From positions 168,920 through 232,919 of the forward strand of contig CALESJ010000026.1 of NCBI GenBank assembly GCA_937907025.1: a DNA stretch of 64,000 nt, written 5' to 3'. Origin of the DNA: an uncultured Faecalibacterium sp. Its GTDB lineage: Bacteria > Bacillota > Clostridia > Oscillospirales > Ruminococcaceae. Positions 26,813 to 35,258 of this stretch are shown here, piece by piece. Positions within the stretch are counted from its first letter, which is position 1. Each line of letters opens with the position of its first letter. Both the position numbers and the translations under genes were made by a program. A model generated the notes under the pieces. The model saw only the letters and a program-made list of their open reading frames with translations. It did no database searches and was not told where the DNA came from.

Positions 26813-27625
26813 TTACTTCCTCCTTCCCGTTCTCTGTCGCGGTCCGCGTCCTTTTTGAATCTTTTTGCCCGGTGTTTCCTTGCCAGCCGGACGGGAAAGC
26901 AGCAGAATAACCATCGTTGCCAAGATCACAGCCGCCATCCCCGCCAGAGCAAGCGCAATGCTTGGCGCTTGTGTGGCACCATTGTAGGCCTGCATATCAA
27001 ATCCTGCGAGGATCAGCGCTGCGGAGAACGGATAGGCCGAAAGCAGAAAACCGCTCTTGAAAAACAAAATGCAGTATCCCAGAAAGAAAGTTACCAGGGA
27101 ACCGCCGAGATAGGCCCCGCGTATCTGGCCAAACAGCAAGATCATCGGCATGCAGACAAGACTGGTCGTTAAAGCCGCGGTCACCAGATGAGCTCCCTGC
27201 TGCAGCAGCACTGCCGCAGAAAGGCCCTCCAATCCGGCCAGAGCACCGGTCAGAACCGTTACCGCCACGCTGTACAAGCCAAACAAAAGGGACAGAGATA
27301 CGGTAACGACCAATTTCCCGCCCAACAGTTTGGCATAGGACACCGGAATCGTGATCAGATTCTTCATGGTGTCATGCGTATACTCCCGGTCAATCAGCCA
27401 TCCGCCGATCATCACGAGAGAAATCGGAAAAAAGATCTGTGTGTTTCCCCAGATCACATTGGCAAACAGTTTTTCAAAAGTAAAGTTCGGGTCCCGAACT
27501 TCCGGATTGAGCAGCCACTGGGTGCCATACTGCACCACAGGGCAAAGCGCCACAGCCACAATGCCTACCAACATGATCTGGCACCGCCGCAGTTTTCTCC
27601 ATTCGCCCCTCAGAATGCTTCCCAT
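26813..27625 (-). CDS. ABC-2 type permease, LanE/LanG-like
   Basis: 270 residues with six hydrophobic segments and a basic C-terminus. The motif DREYTHDTMKNLITIPVS is the conserved cytoplasmic loop of lantibiotic-immunity and bacitracin-type ABC-2 permeases. The start is the ATG with AGGAGG 8 bases upstream; the GTG nine bases before is too close to the SD. It is the last gene of a three-gene operon (ATPase, permease, permease), 13 bases after the previous one. It presumably forms the membrane channel as a heterodimer with its neighbour. Confidence 0.8.
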   Translation of the reverse strand: MGSILRGEWRKLRRCQIMLVGIVAVALCPVVQYGTQWLLNPEVRDPNFTFEKLFANVIWGNTQIFFPISLVMIGGWLIDREYTHDTMKNLITIPVSYAKLLGGKLVVTVSLSLLFGLYSVAVTVLTGALAGLEGLSAAVLLQQGAHLVTAALTTSLVCMPMILLFGQIRGAYLGGSLVTFFLGYCILFFKSGFLLSAYPFSAALILAGFDMQAYNGATQAPSIALALAGMAAVILATMVILLLSRPAGKETPGKKIQKGRGPRQRTGRRK

Positions 27626-27638
27626 GATGTACACCTCC

Positions 27639-28430
27639 TCAGCAGCCCTGCTGTTTATAGATCAGTCCGATCAAAACCAGAAAGAATACCGACTCTGCGA
27701 TGACAACCAAAAACGCTTGGGTGGTTGTCACAAAATAGGGACTGATCCGTTCCAATAACGCTGCCATCTCTGCGCTGGGATCTGCCGTGTCCAGATACTG
27801 ATAAAACCAGCGGAAGGTCAATGGTCCAGGCAGCAGCGTTCCCGGATTGAAACCAAATGGCTGCATAATAAAGAATTCGTTTGTGCCGAAAATGTAATTG
27901 ACTGCCGTATAGAAAAACGTGATGATCACAGAAATGATGGTACTGCGGTTCAGCAGTACCACCAGAAAAATGCACGGCAAGGCTCCGGCCCACATCATGA
28001 TTCCCTGACCGAGGCCAACAAAAAAGAGCCTCCAGAAGCCAACCGGTTCCAGCCCTTTTGCAAGAACAATGGCCAGGTTGACGAATCCGCCGACAGCCAT
28101 GAAGGCTATGGAGAACAAGAACAAGACGCCCATTTTGGCAAAGGCCAGCGCCGGTTTGCTCACAGGAACGACCAAAAGGTTTTTCAGCGTATCGTTGTCC
28201 TGCTCTTCAAACAGCAGATTGGAGGCAAGCACCACCAGGGCAGGCATGAGAAGAAGATAGGCACTCAGCTGAAACAGTGTGGCCATCATATTGTCGATTG
28301 CCTCTGCTCCGCTGGTAAATTCTTTGAATTCCGGCAGAAGCAGCGCACATCCCAGGGGGATCAATGCCGAAATGGCCGCAGCCCCGAAGAACAAGGGCTT
28401 GCGCTTCAGCTTGGCAAATTCACAGCGCAT
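27639..28430 (-). CDS. ABC-2 type permease, LanE/LanG-like
   Basis: 263 residues with six hydrophobic segments and the loop FEEQDNDTLKNLLVVPVS, matching the loop in the partner permease, which points to an old duplication. The chosen ATG is 4 bases after the ATPase stop codon (28435-28437); a TTG 12 bases earlier, overlapping the ATPase end, is an alternative start because it sits better to the SD. The size and order match LanFEG-type exporters that expel antimicrobial peptides from the membrane. Confidence 0.8.
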   Translation of the reverse strand: MRCEFAKLKRKPLFFGAAAISALIPLGCALLLPEFKEFTSGAEAIDNMMATLFQLSAYLLLMPALVVLASNLLFEEQDNDTLKNLLVVPVSKPALAFAKMGVLFLFSIAFMAVGGFVNLAIVLAKGLEPVGFWRLFFVGLGQGIMMWAGALPCIFLVVLLNRSTIISVIITFFYTAVNYIFGTNEFFIMQPFGFNPGTLLPGPLTFRWFYQYLDTADPSAEMAALLERISPYFVTTTQAFLVVIAESVFFLVLIGLIYKQQGC

Positions 28431-28434
28431 CAGC

Positions 28435-29358
28435 TTAAGCAATGCCCTCACCTCCAGTGACCTTCTTGAAATAGTCCTCCAGAGTGTCTTCATACAGGTG
28501 CGCGTCCGATACCGTCAGACCCGCGCCCACAAACAGGCTGATCGCCTGCGCCGGGTTCAAGTTCGGCTCCCGGACAGTCACTTCATTCGCGCTATCCACC
28601 GTAACCTTGCGGATGCCCAGTTTCTCGTACAGAAGCCGTCCTGCCAGAGCCGCATTGGAAACGGTGAACCGGAAATACTGGCCGTTCTTTTGTTCCAGTT
28701 CCTCCAGACTTTCCTCTTCCAGCAAGACGCCGTGGTCAATGATGCCGATATCGTCCGCAAGCAGCGCAATCTCCGATAGGATGTGGCTGGAGATCAGGAT
28801 GGTCTTGCCAGTGGAATCGCACAGTTCCCGGATAAAGCCCCGGACTTCCGCAATACCGATGGGATCAAGGCCGTTGATGGGCTCGTCCAGAATCAGGAGT
28901 TCCGGGTTGTGCATGATGGCCAACGCAATGGCCAGGCGTTGTTTCATGCCTAAAGAATACTGGGAGAACAGCTTTTTGTCCCTGTACGGCAGATTGACAA
29001 CTTCCAAAGCGTTCTTAATATACCGTGGGCTTTTCAGCCCGCGCAGATCGGCAAAGATGCGCAGATTTTCCGTGGCGGTCAGATTGGGATAAAAACCAGG
29101 GGCTTCAATCAGGGAGCCGATGCGCGGCAGGATTTTCTTCTCATTTCCGCTGAGCGGCTGTCCAAAGATACGGACATCGCCGGAGGATGGTGTTGTCAGC
29201 CCCAGCAGCATCCGCATGGTCGTTGTCTTACCGGCACCGTTCCGGCCCAGCAGGCCATAGATACGCCCCTTTTGAACGTGAATAGAAAGATTGGAAACGC
29301 TGGTTTGTTCTCCATATTGCTTGGTCAGGTTACAAGTTTCAATCACAGTATCGCTCAT
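28435..29358 (-). CDS. ABC transporter ATP-binding protein, LanF/BcrA-like
   Basis: 307 residues. Walker A GRNGAGKTT (about 38-46), Q-loop region GSLIEAPGFYPN, signature YSLGMKQRL (serine-leucine-glycine form), Walker B LLILDEPINGLDP and H-loop SSHILSE are all intact. The GSLIEAP segment with Glu in the Q-loop (the E-loop) is typical of LanF/BcrA drug-resistance ATPases. It leads an operon with two permeases and is divergent from a response regulator and kinase. Antimicrobial peptide or bacitracin resistance is the likely role. SD GGGAGG is 9 bases before the ATG. Confidence 0.88.
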   Translation of the reverse strand: MSDTVIETCNLTKQYGEQTSVSNLSIHVQKGRIYGLLGRNGAGKTTTMRMLLGLTTPSSGDVRIFGQPLSGNEKKILPRIGSLIEAPGFYPNLTATENLRIFADLRGLKSPRYIKNALEVVNLPYRDKKLFSQYSLGMKQRLAIALAIMHNPELLILDEPINGLDPIGIAEVRGFIRELCDSTGKTILISSHILSEIALLADDIGIIDHGVLLEEESLEELEQKNGQYFRFTVSNAALAGRLLYEKLGIRKVTVDSANEVTVREPNLNPAQAISLFVGAGLTVSDAHLYEDTLEDYFKKVTGGEGIA

Positions 29359-29406
29359 CTGCGAATACCTCCCTTCGTGTTGCATCCAGAATACCATGCT
29401 GTCTTT

Positions 29407-29438
29407 GAGATAACGCTGAGCCAACCTTGAATTATCTC
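29407..29438. promoter_or_regulatory. inverted repeat, candidate response-regulator site
   Basis: GAGATAA (29407-29413) and TTATCTC (29432-29438) lie between the ABC operon and the regulator gene. They sit just upstream of a weak -35/-10 pair for the ABC operon (TGG-TATTCT), as expected for an activator site. Confidence 0.45.
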
Positions 29439-29513
29439 TGAGATTTTCCGTGCATCATGGAAGAATCCCGGATCAGACTGTATAATGAATACAAACAAGA
29501 AAGGGGTGTACGG

Positions 29514-30209
29514 ATGACAAGCCATACACTGTTGCTGGTCGATGATGACCATGACCTGCTGAAAATGCTCTGCTCCATTTTTCGGCGGGCAGGATATAAC
29601 GAACTGCTGACCGCTTCTTCCGGTGCGGAGGCCCTTACAATCTGGCGGGACCGGCACCCGGACATGGTGGTTCTTGATGTGATGATGCCGGACATGGATG
29701 GTTTTTCCGTATTGAAGGAAATTCGCTGTACCAGCCGTGTGCCGGTTCTGATGCTTACCGCCCGGGGAGAGGCAGAGGACCGGGTGGAAGGGCTGGAAAA
29801 CGGAGCGGACGATTATCTGGCCAAACCATTTCTGCCAAAAGAGTTGCTCTTGCGGGTCGGTGCCATCCTGAACCGGGTCTATCCGGATACCAATGAGATG
29901 GTTGTGCTGGCCAACGCCGTGGTGGATCTAGCCAACGCTGAAGTGATCAAAAACGGAGCGCGGACCGCCCTGACCGCCAAGGAGATGCAGCTTTTTACCA
30001 AGCTGTACCAGAATGCCGGACGCATTGTCACCACAGGCACGCTGTGCCAGACGATCTGCGGAGACTACTGGCAAGGATATGAAAGCACGCTTTCCACCCA
30101 TATCCGGCATTTGCGGGAAAAGATAGAAGAGAATCCTTCCAAACCGGTTTCCCTGATCACGGTAAAGGGGCTGGGGTATCGCCTGACCCTCAAGGAGAAC
30201 AAACGATGA
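29514..30209 (+). CDS. OmpR-family response regulator
   Basis: 231 residues. Receiver domain 1-120 has the acidic pair at D10-D12, phospho-acceptor Asp55 in VVLDVMMPD, and Lys in LAKPF. The winged-helix output domain (about 135-228) ends TVKGLGYRL. The ATG follows AAGGGGTG; a TATAAT box lies about 30 bases before. It overlaps the kinase gene by 4 bases (ATGA). It faces away from the LanFEG-like operon, which it probably activates. Confidence 0.92.
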   Translation: MTSHTLLLVDDDHDLLKMLCSIFRRAGYNELLTASSGAEALTIWRDRHPDMVVLDVMMPDMDGFSVLKEIRCTSRVPVLMLTARGEAEDRVEGLENGADDYLAKPFLPKELLLRVGAILNRVYPDTNEMVVLANAVVDLANAEVIKNGARTALTAKEMQLFTKLYQNAGRIVTTGTLCQTICGDYWQGYESTLSTHIRHLREKIEENPSKPVSLITVKGLGYRLTLKENKR

Positions 30210-31582
30210 ACGCAGTACAACGGTTTTTCCGGAGGTATATTTTCTCGACCGTCGGAATCGTTCTTTTGTTTTTTGGTGTCAACCTGGTTCTCATCGTTGG
30301 CATCCTGCTGTTGGGCAGCGCCAGCGGTTCGGACACCTCTTTTTCGATAGAAGAATTTTCTGACCATCTGTCTTTCCAGAACGGCAGTTGGAAAATCGAA
30401 GATTCCGAATTGAATTTGCTGGAAGAAAATCGTGCATGGGCCATGTTGCTGAACGACAACGGGACGGTTGCCTGGGAATACGATTTGCCACAAACACTCC
30501 CCAGGCACTATACAGCGGCGGATGTGGCCTCTTTCAGCCGGTGGTATCTGGAGGGTTATCCGGTAAAGATCTGGTCCCGGGCAGACGGCAGCTTACTGGT
30601 GGTCGGTTTTCAGCCTGGGACCTGGGTGAAATACTACTACGCTCTGGAATGGCCTTATATCACCGTGCTGCTGGGCGGAAGCATTGCCCTCTTTCTGATT
30701 AATCTGATTCTGGTTGTCTTTCTGATACTCCGTAATACCCGGAAAGTGGAAAAAGCAATGACCCCCATCCTGCAAGGTATTCAGAATCTGACCCACGGAA
30801 AAGCGCAGCACCTGGACGAAAACGGAGAACTGGCCGAAATCAATGCGGGGCTCAACCGTGCAGCCGCCTACATGCACCAGAAGGACAACACACGGGCCGA
30901 ATGGATTCGCGGGGTATCCCATGATATACGAACCCCCCTTTCTATGGTTCTGGGCTACGCCAGCGAACTAGAAGATGATGCACTTCTTCCGCAGGAAGCC
31001 AGAAAACAGGCAGGCATCATCCGCCGGGAAAGCGAGAAGATGAAGCGGCTCATCGACGATTTGAATCTGACCACCAAACTGGAGTATGCACTCCAGCCGG
31101 TGCATCGTAAAGAGGTGGACTGGGTGGAGCTGAACCGTCAGACGGTGAGCGAGGTCCTGAATAACGGTCTGGATAGCCGGTACGAGATTGCCTTCACTGA
31201 GATGCAGCCGGGGCGCGCCATCCACCTGATGGGGGATGCGGGGCTCTTGCAGCGGATGCTGGAGAACCTGATTCGAAACTGTATCACCCACAATCCCCAA
31301 GGGTGTGCGATCACGCTTTCTGTTGGGGAAGAGAATGGATGTGCCCTTTGCGTGATTTCGGATGATGGCGTGGGGATTGCGCCGGACCGTCTGGAGGCAC
31401 TGAATTGCGGGGATGCCATCAACAGTTCCCAGAGCGGCGATGAGAAAACAGAACATGGTCTGGGGTTAAAGCTGGTGGCACAGATCGTGAAAGCCCACCA
31501 GGGAACGATTTCTTTTGCAGGCAGCATTCCTCATGGATTGACCGTGAAGATTTCGTTGCCCATGCGCCCCAACATCTCATAA
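30206..31582 (+). CDS. sensor histidine kinase
   Basis: 458 residues. Two membrane helices (about 13-36 and 151-173) enclose an extracytoplasmic domain of about 115 residues. A HAMP-like linker follows, then the H-box GVSHDIRTPL (phospho-His239), the N-box RNCITHN (a divergent N box), and the G boxes DDGVGI and EHGLGLKL. The kinase should phosphorylate the regulator just upstream. The layout of kinase, regulator and LanFEG-type exporter matches C. difficile cprABC-cprK-R-like peptide-sensing systems. The ligand is unknown. Confidence 0.9.
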   Translation: MNAVQRFFRRYIFSTVGIVLLFFGVNLVLIVGILLLGSASGSDTSFSIEEFSDHLSFQNGSWKIEDSELNLLEENRAWAMLLNDNGTVAWEYDLPQTLPRHYTAADVASFSRWYLEGYPVKIWSRADGSLLVVGFQPGTWVKYYYALEWPYITVLLGGSIALFLINLILVVFLILRNTRKVEKAMTPILQGIQNLTHGKAQHLDENGELAEINAGLNRAAAYMHQKDNTRAEWIRGVSHDIRTPLSMVLGYASELEDDALLPQEARKQAGIIRRESEKMKRLIDDLNLTTKLEYALQPVHRKEVDWVELNRQTVSEVLNNGLDSRYEIAFTEMQPGRAIHLMGDAGLLQRMLENLIRNCITHNPQGCAITLSVGEENGCALCVISDDGVGIAPDRLEALNCGDAINSSQSGDEKTEHGLGLKLVAQIVKAHQGTISFAGSIPHGLTVKISLPMRPNIS

Positions 31583-31602
31583 ATACATTTGCCACAAAAG
31601 GA

Positions 31603-31636
31603 AACGAGGAGATCGAAGCAACGATCTCCTCGTTTT
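31603..31636. terminator. bidirectional terminator
   Basis: AACGAGGAGATCG pairs with CGATCTCCTCGTT, followed by TTTTC. It lies between the kinase and the convergent DUF1848 gene. Confidence 0.88.
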
Positions 31637-31672
31637 CTTTGTGATAGTGATGACCTGTACGCAAGAAGCAGA

Positions 31673-32614
31673 TCAAAAGTCCAAGAATTGCAGCTGATCC
31701 TCTTTGCAGGACTTTACCGCCCGTTCTTTCACCACATCCTCCGGCAGGAGCTGCCCGCAGAGCAGCGGGGAGTTCGGATCGTGGGCTTGCGTATTGCGTG
31801 CAACGGTTTTCAAGCTGTGCGTAGCATAACAATACCTGCAGCCGTGGCGACAGGTATCGTACATACCAATGTCGATGCTTGCCATGCAGCCGCATTCCGG
31901 GCGCTGGTTCTTGTCTTTCTCCAACGAAAGACGGCACCCGGCCATCTGTTCCAGCAAGGAACGATCAATGCAGTGGCCGTGGGCAATGCCATATGGTGAT
32001 AAGTCTATTTGTTCCGCGCAGGTTTCCAGCGCAAGGTGATGTTTGCCTGCGATATCGGCCAACCGCTGTGCCAGTTCCGTTATTTCCTTTTTGGTAAGAG
32101 GAGCAAAGCCAAGACCGCTCATGTTGATCTGTGTGTTGCGGTAGAGGTCCACAAAGCTGATGATGCATTTGCGGGTATAGCCTTCCAGCCGTCGGGCCAA
32201 CTGGCTGAAAAAGGTAATGTGGTAGTCCATCGTGTACCGGTCGGTAAATAAAATAGGGTCATACCGCCAGATCACCCGTTCGGGACCGATCCTGCAGGAA
32301 AGTTCCTGAAAGGCAGGCAGGATCACGTCGTTCTTGCTGGGCACGCCCGGTTCCACGTCTTTCCCATAAGGTGTCAGGGTGAATTGAAAATAGAATGGGT
32401 AGGCCCGCAGTTCCTCCAGGTGTGGCATCAGCGGCAGCGGATTCTTGGTCCAGAATACGATGTCATCCACCACATCCGGCGACAGGTCAATGCGGCTCAC
32501 TTGATGGAAGTTCATGGGGTTGCGGACGCAGACAAAGCCCTCCCGGATGCGGTTGCAAAACCAATCAGGGTAATAGGCGGGAATGTCGGTCCGCCTGCTG
32601 GCGCTGATGATCAA
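31673..32614 (-). CDS. DUF1848 protein with C-terminal CX3CX2C motif
   Basis: 313 residues from a TTG start, chosen because GGAGG lies 7 bases upstream and the protein then begins IISASRRTDIPAYY as family members do. DIVFWTKNPLPLMPHL in the first third resembles the strand region of SPL-like radical SAM barrels. Near the C-terminus, CGCMASIDIG and then CRHGCRYC (255-262) form a CX3CX2C triad like the radical SAM cluster site, but at the far end of the chain. No substrate is known. It is the last gene of a five-gene minus-strand cassette. Confidence 0.82.
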   Translation of the reverse strand: MIISASRRTDIPAYYPDWFCNRIREGFVCVRNPMNFHQVSRIDLSPDVVDDIVFWTKNPLPLMPHLEELRAYPFYFQFTLTPYGKDVEPGVPSKNDVILPAFQELSCRIGPERVIWRYDPILFTDRYTMDYHITFFSQLARRLEGYTRKCIISFVDLYRNTQINMSGLGFAPLTKKEITELAQRLADIAGKHHLALETCAEQIDLSPYGIAHGHCIDRSLLEQMAGCRLSLEKDKNQRPECGCMASIDIGMYDTCRHGCRYCYATHSLKTVARNTQAHDPNSPLLCGQLLPEDVVKERAVKSCKEDQLQFLDF

Positions 32615-32651
32615 AGGGTTCACCTCCGGGTTGTGCAGCGGTACAAGTCGC

Positions 32652-33191
32652 TCACTTTTTCTTGTTTAGCTTCAGACAGATACCGTGGCCATCGGCTGCC
32701 CCTTGCAGCAGCTTCACGGCGGCCGCGGCCCTCTCTTTGACGGAACATTCCGGCTGTTCCTCCAGCTTGGCCACAACGTTTTTCAGATCTTCCAACGGTA
32801 GCAGGTACACCGCCGCGCAGTAGAAGGTTTTGCGGCGGCCATCGTTATAGTTGGCGAGCAGCTTATCCAGAACTGCCCGTTTGGCCCGCAGTTCGTCTAT
32901 GTAGGCATCCAGCCCCAATTCCCGGGCGCGGTCCAGATCGGCGGCACGGCGGCTGTGAGGCACAAAGGAATCTGCTGCATCAAACTCGTCATACCGGGCG
33001 CAGGGGTAGGCGGAGCAATCGCTGCAAAAATCATATCCGCCCTGATCCAATGAACACCGGGCAATGAAACAGCTCTGGTTGCCCGGTCCACCGCCGCAGC
33101 CGGGGCAGTAGCCGCCTACCTGCATGGGGCAGAGCAGGCAGTTCAGACCGCACAGGCTGAACTCGGTATGTTCCCGCGTGAAACCTTTCAT
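32652..33191 (-). CDS. DUF3795 cysteine-rich protein
   Basis: 179 residues. The first 65 residues hold at least ten cysteines (CGLNCLLCPM, YCPGCGGG, SCFIARCS, FCSDCSAYPC), the hallmark of DUF3795. The pattern suggests two metal sites, zinc or Fe-S. The remainder is helical and charged. Its ATG overlaps the stop of the upstream gene by 4 bases (ATGA), so it is translationally coupled. Function is unknown. Its place next to DUF1848 suggests a redox or metal-dependent partnership, which is inference. Confidence 0.82.
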   Translation of the reverse strand: MKGFTREHTEFSLCGLNCLLCPMQVGGYCPGCGGGPGNQSCFIARCSLDQGGYDFCSDCSAYPCARYDEFDAADSFVPHSRRAADLDRARELGLDAYIDELRAKRAVLDKLLANYNDGRRKTFYCAAVYLLPLEDLKNVVAKLEEQPECSVKERAAAAVKLLQGAADGHGICLKLNKKK

Positions 33192-33829
33192 TCCTGATCC
33201 ACCTTTCGCACCGGATGGCGCACCACGGTTTTCAGACTTTCCGGTTTGCACCGGCGCACATCGCTCAGGTATATCTCATGATGAAATCGGTTTTCACCAA
33301 AGTCTGCCGTATAGCCGTGTGCTTTGGCATATTCCGCCATAGCAGCTACCGTGGCAGGCTCGGCATCGTAGGGGCCGATGTGCATACACTGGACGCACAG
33401 ACCTTCCTCCCAGGTGAAGAACTCCACCGGGGAGCAGTCCAGTTTCTTTTTGCGGGAGGCTTCCTGCACGGCCCAGTCAAACTCCGCCTTGGTGACGAAG
33501 TCCGGCAGACGGATCATAGAAATCCAGCAAAAGTCCTCTTTGTGAGTGTAGTCCACACCATGGACACCTTCCTGCCACCACAGGCCCTCCAACGGCGGCA
33601 CCACATAGTCGAAGTAACCATCCATCTTGTGGCTGCCCATCTTGCTCATTTTTATGGTGTAGGCTACCGCATACAAAAGGCCGATAGCCTGTTTGTAGGC
33701 CCCGTTTTCCTCGTTGGGATCGCCATGCCCACGCACCGCCAGAAAGTTCATGGCAGGTACCGTAACGATACCCGGTGTTTTGGGCGGCAGATAGAATTCC
33801 TTGTATTCTTTCTTGTAGTCAAAAGCCAT
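33188..33829 (-). CDS. GyrI-like domain protein
   Basis: 213 residues. The segments VPAMNFLAVRGHGDPN, FDYVVPPLEGLWW and CMHIGPYDAEPATVAAM mark the GyrI-like small-molecule-binding fold, of the same superfamily as the effector domains of BmrR/Rob regulators. Stand-alone members bind or hydrolyse hydrophobic compounds, and some protect against toxins or electrophiles. The start at 33829 has GGAGG 8 bases before it; the ATG at 33835 is too close. It is third in the cassette. Confidence 0.8.
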   Translation of the reverse strand: MAFDYKKEYKEFYLPPKTPGIVTVPAMNFLAVRGHGDPNEENGAYKQAIGLLYAVAYTIKMSKMGSHKMDGYFDYVVPPLEGLWWQEGVHGVDYTHKEDFCWISMIRLPDFVTKAEFDWAVQEASRKKKLDCSPVEFFTWEEGLCVQCMHIGPYDAEPATVAAMAEYAKAHGYTADFGENRFHHEIYLSDVRRCKPESLKTVVRHPVRKVDQE

Positions 33830-33831
33830 CT

Positions 33832-34155
33832 TCATTTCCTCCGCTTTTGGGATGCCGCTTTGCGCAGCGCTTCACAGGTGATGCGGGTCAATTCCACCGC
33901 CATGGTGGGGTCGTCCACGTCCTCTATCACAAAGGAATCACTGGCTCCTTCATGAGATGGAGCCTTCGGCAGGTCGGGAAAGGCTGTTTCTCCTTGAGGC
34001 GTGATTTTGATAAACAACTGGTCATCACAGATGACGGCGAAGAAGGTACCGTCGCAGAACAGGCCGTATTCTCCGAACATTTTGCGGGCACGGACGCTTC
34101 CAGCCCCTCGAAGTTGTTCCACCACATACTCCACGTAATCAGGATGGGATGCCAT
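33832..34155 (-). CDS. TfoX N-terminal domain protein
   Basis: 107 residues, a single TfoX_N domain: VEYVVEQLRGAGSVRARKMFGEYGLFCDGTFFAVICDDQLFIK. In gammaproteobacteria TfoX governs competence, but stand-alone N-domains in Firmicutes have no proven role. It starts 2 bases after the stop of the WYL regulator gene and ends just before the GyrI-like gene, so it is tightly within the operon. Confidence 0.85.
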   Translation of the reverse strand: MASHPDYVEYVVEQLRGAGSVRARKMFGEYGLFCDGTFFAVICDDQLFIKITPQGETAFPDLPKAPSHEGASDSFVIEDVDDPTMAVELTRITCEALRKAASQKRRK

Positions 34156-34157
34156 AG

Positions 34158-35069
34158 CTACCTCCGTTTCTCATAGCGCTGTGCCAGCTGACCGACAAGA
34201 GCCCCTAGCTGTTCCCGCAGCTCGACAGGCTCCAGCAGCTCAGCTCCATCCCCAAAGGTGAGAATCCAGCTGATTACACTGTCCGCGTCCGGGAAGCCTC
34301 GTCGGAAAAGCAAGGAGCCGTCTGGTTGTACGGTGAAGCTGTCTGCACCGTATTCTTCCACCAGCCGCCAACGGCAGGCCGGGGCAAAGCGGACGCATAC
34401 CTGATATTGTGCGGGGTAAATCCGCTCCGGGTCCAGATCCGGCAAAGGGGCTGGGCGTGGTGTAAAGGAATCTCCGGTAGAAAGGTTTGTCATGCGGTTG
34501 AGCTTGAACAGGCGGAAGTCCTGCCGGGTTTGACACCAGCCCCACAGATACCAGGTGGACCAATGAAAGACCAGATAATAGGGCTCCACACCGCGCACTG
34601 ATGTGCCCTTGGGCGCGTCGTAAGTGAAATGTACAAGGTGGTGCTGCTCCATGGCATTCTGTATGGCCTCGATTTTAGGGGCAAGGCTGCTTTTGTACCA
34701 CGAGGACAAATCAATGAGCATGTGGGTGCCGCCGGATATCAGGGGGCTGTTTCCGGCAGACAGCTTTTCCATGAGCTGGGCATAGCGCCGGGTGCCGCTG
34801 ACGCTGTCCAGACTGCGCAGCCCCGCTAGAATGGCCTGCATCTCCGGGGCGGTGAGCACCGTGCGGTCTACCCGGTATCCCTCCATGATGGAGATCCCGC
34901 CGCCAGCCCCCTGTGCGGTGGTGATGGGGATGCCTGCCCGGCCCAGGGCTTCGAGGTCCCGCTGGATGGTTCGGCGGGACACTTCGAACTGCTCCGCCAG
35001 TTCCGGCGCGGTGATCTGTTCCCGCTGAAGAAGGATAGACAAAATGCCGATCAGCCGATCCATTTTCAT
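34158..35069 (-). CDS. HTH_11/WYL-domain transcriptional regulator
   Basis: 303 residues. N-terminal DeoR-like helix-turn-helix (MKMDRLIGILSILLQREQITAPELAEQF, SRRTIQRDLEAL) at 1-58, a WYL domain at about 140-210 (HLVHFTYDAPKG, then YYLVFHWSTWYLWGWCQTR) and a WCX-type tail. WYL regulators sense nucleotides or other ligands and often control stress and DNA-damage genes. Start is the ATG with GGTGG 5 bases before; an extended -10 (TGG-TATAAT) lies about 30 bases upstream at 35100-35105. It leads a five-gene operon it probably regulates. Confidence 0.88.
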   Translation of the reverse strand: MKMDRLIGILSILLQREQITAPELAEQFEVSRRTIQRDLEALGRAGIPITTAQGAGGGISIMEGYRVDRTVLTAPEMQAILAGLRSLDSVSGTRRYAQLMEKLSAGNSPLISGGTHMLIDLSSWYKSSLAPKIEAIQNAMEQHHLVHFTYDAPKGTSVRGVEPYYLVFHWSTWYLWGWCQTRQDFRLFKLNRMTNLSTGDSFTPRPAPLPDLDPERIYPAQYQVCVRFAPACRWRLVEEYGADSFTVQPDGSLLFRRGFPDADSVISWILTFGDGAELLEPVELREQLGALVGQLAQRYEKRR

Positions 35070-35258
35070 GGCAACCACCGCCCTTTGTTCTTTTGCCTGT
35101 ATTATACCATAGGAACCGGACAACTGTCTGTCATGTTTGGTTTTGCGGGAATGTTTTTTCTTCAAAAAACACCTGGTGCAGCATACACCCGTCAGAATCT
35201 TGGTATTTTCTGCCCGGGAAGAACGCGGAATTGCCGTTTGGCCCTGCATGGAGGCGGC

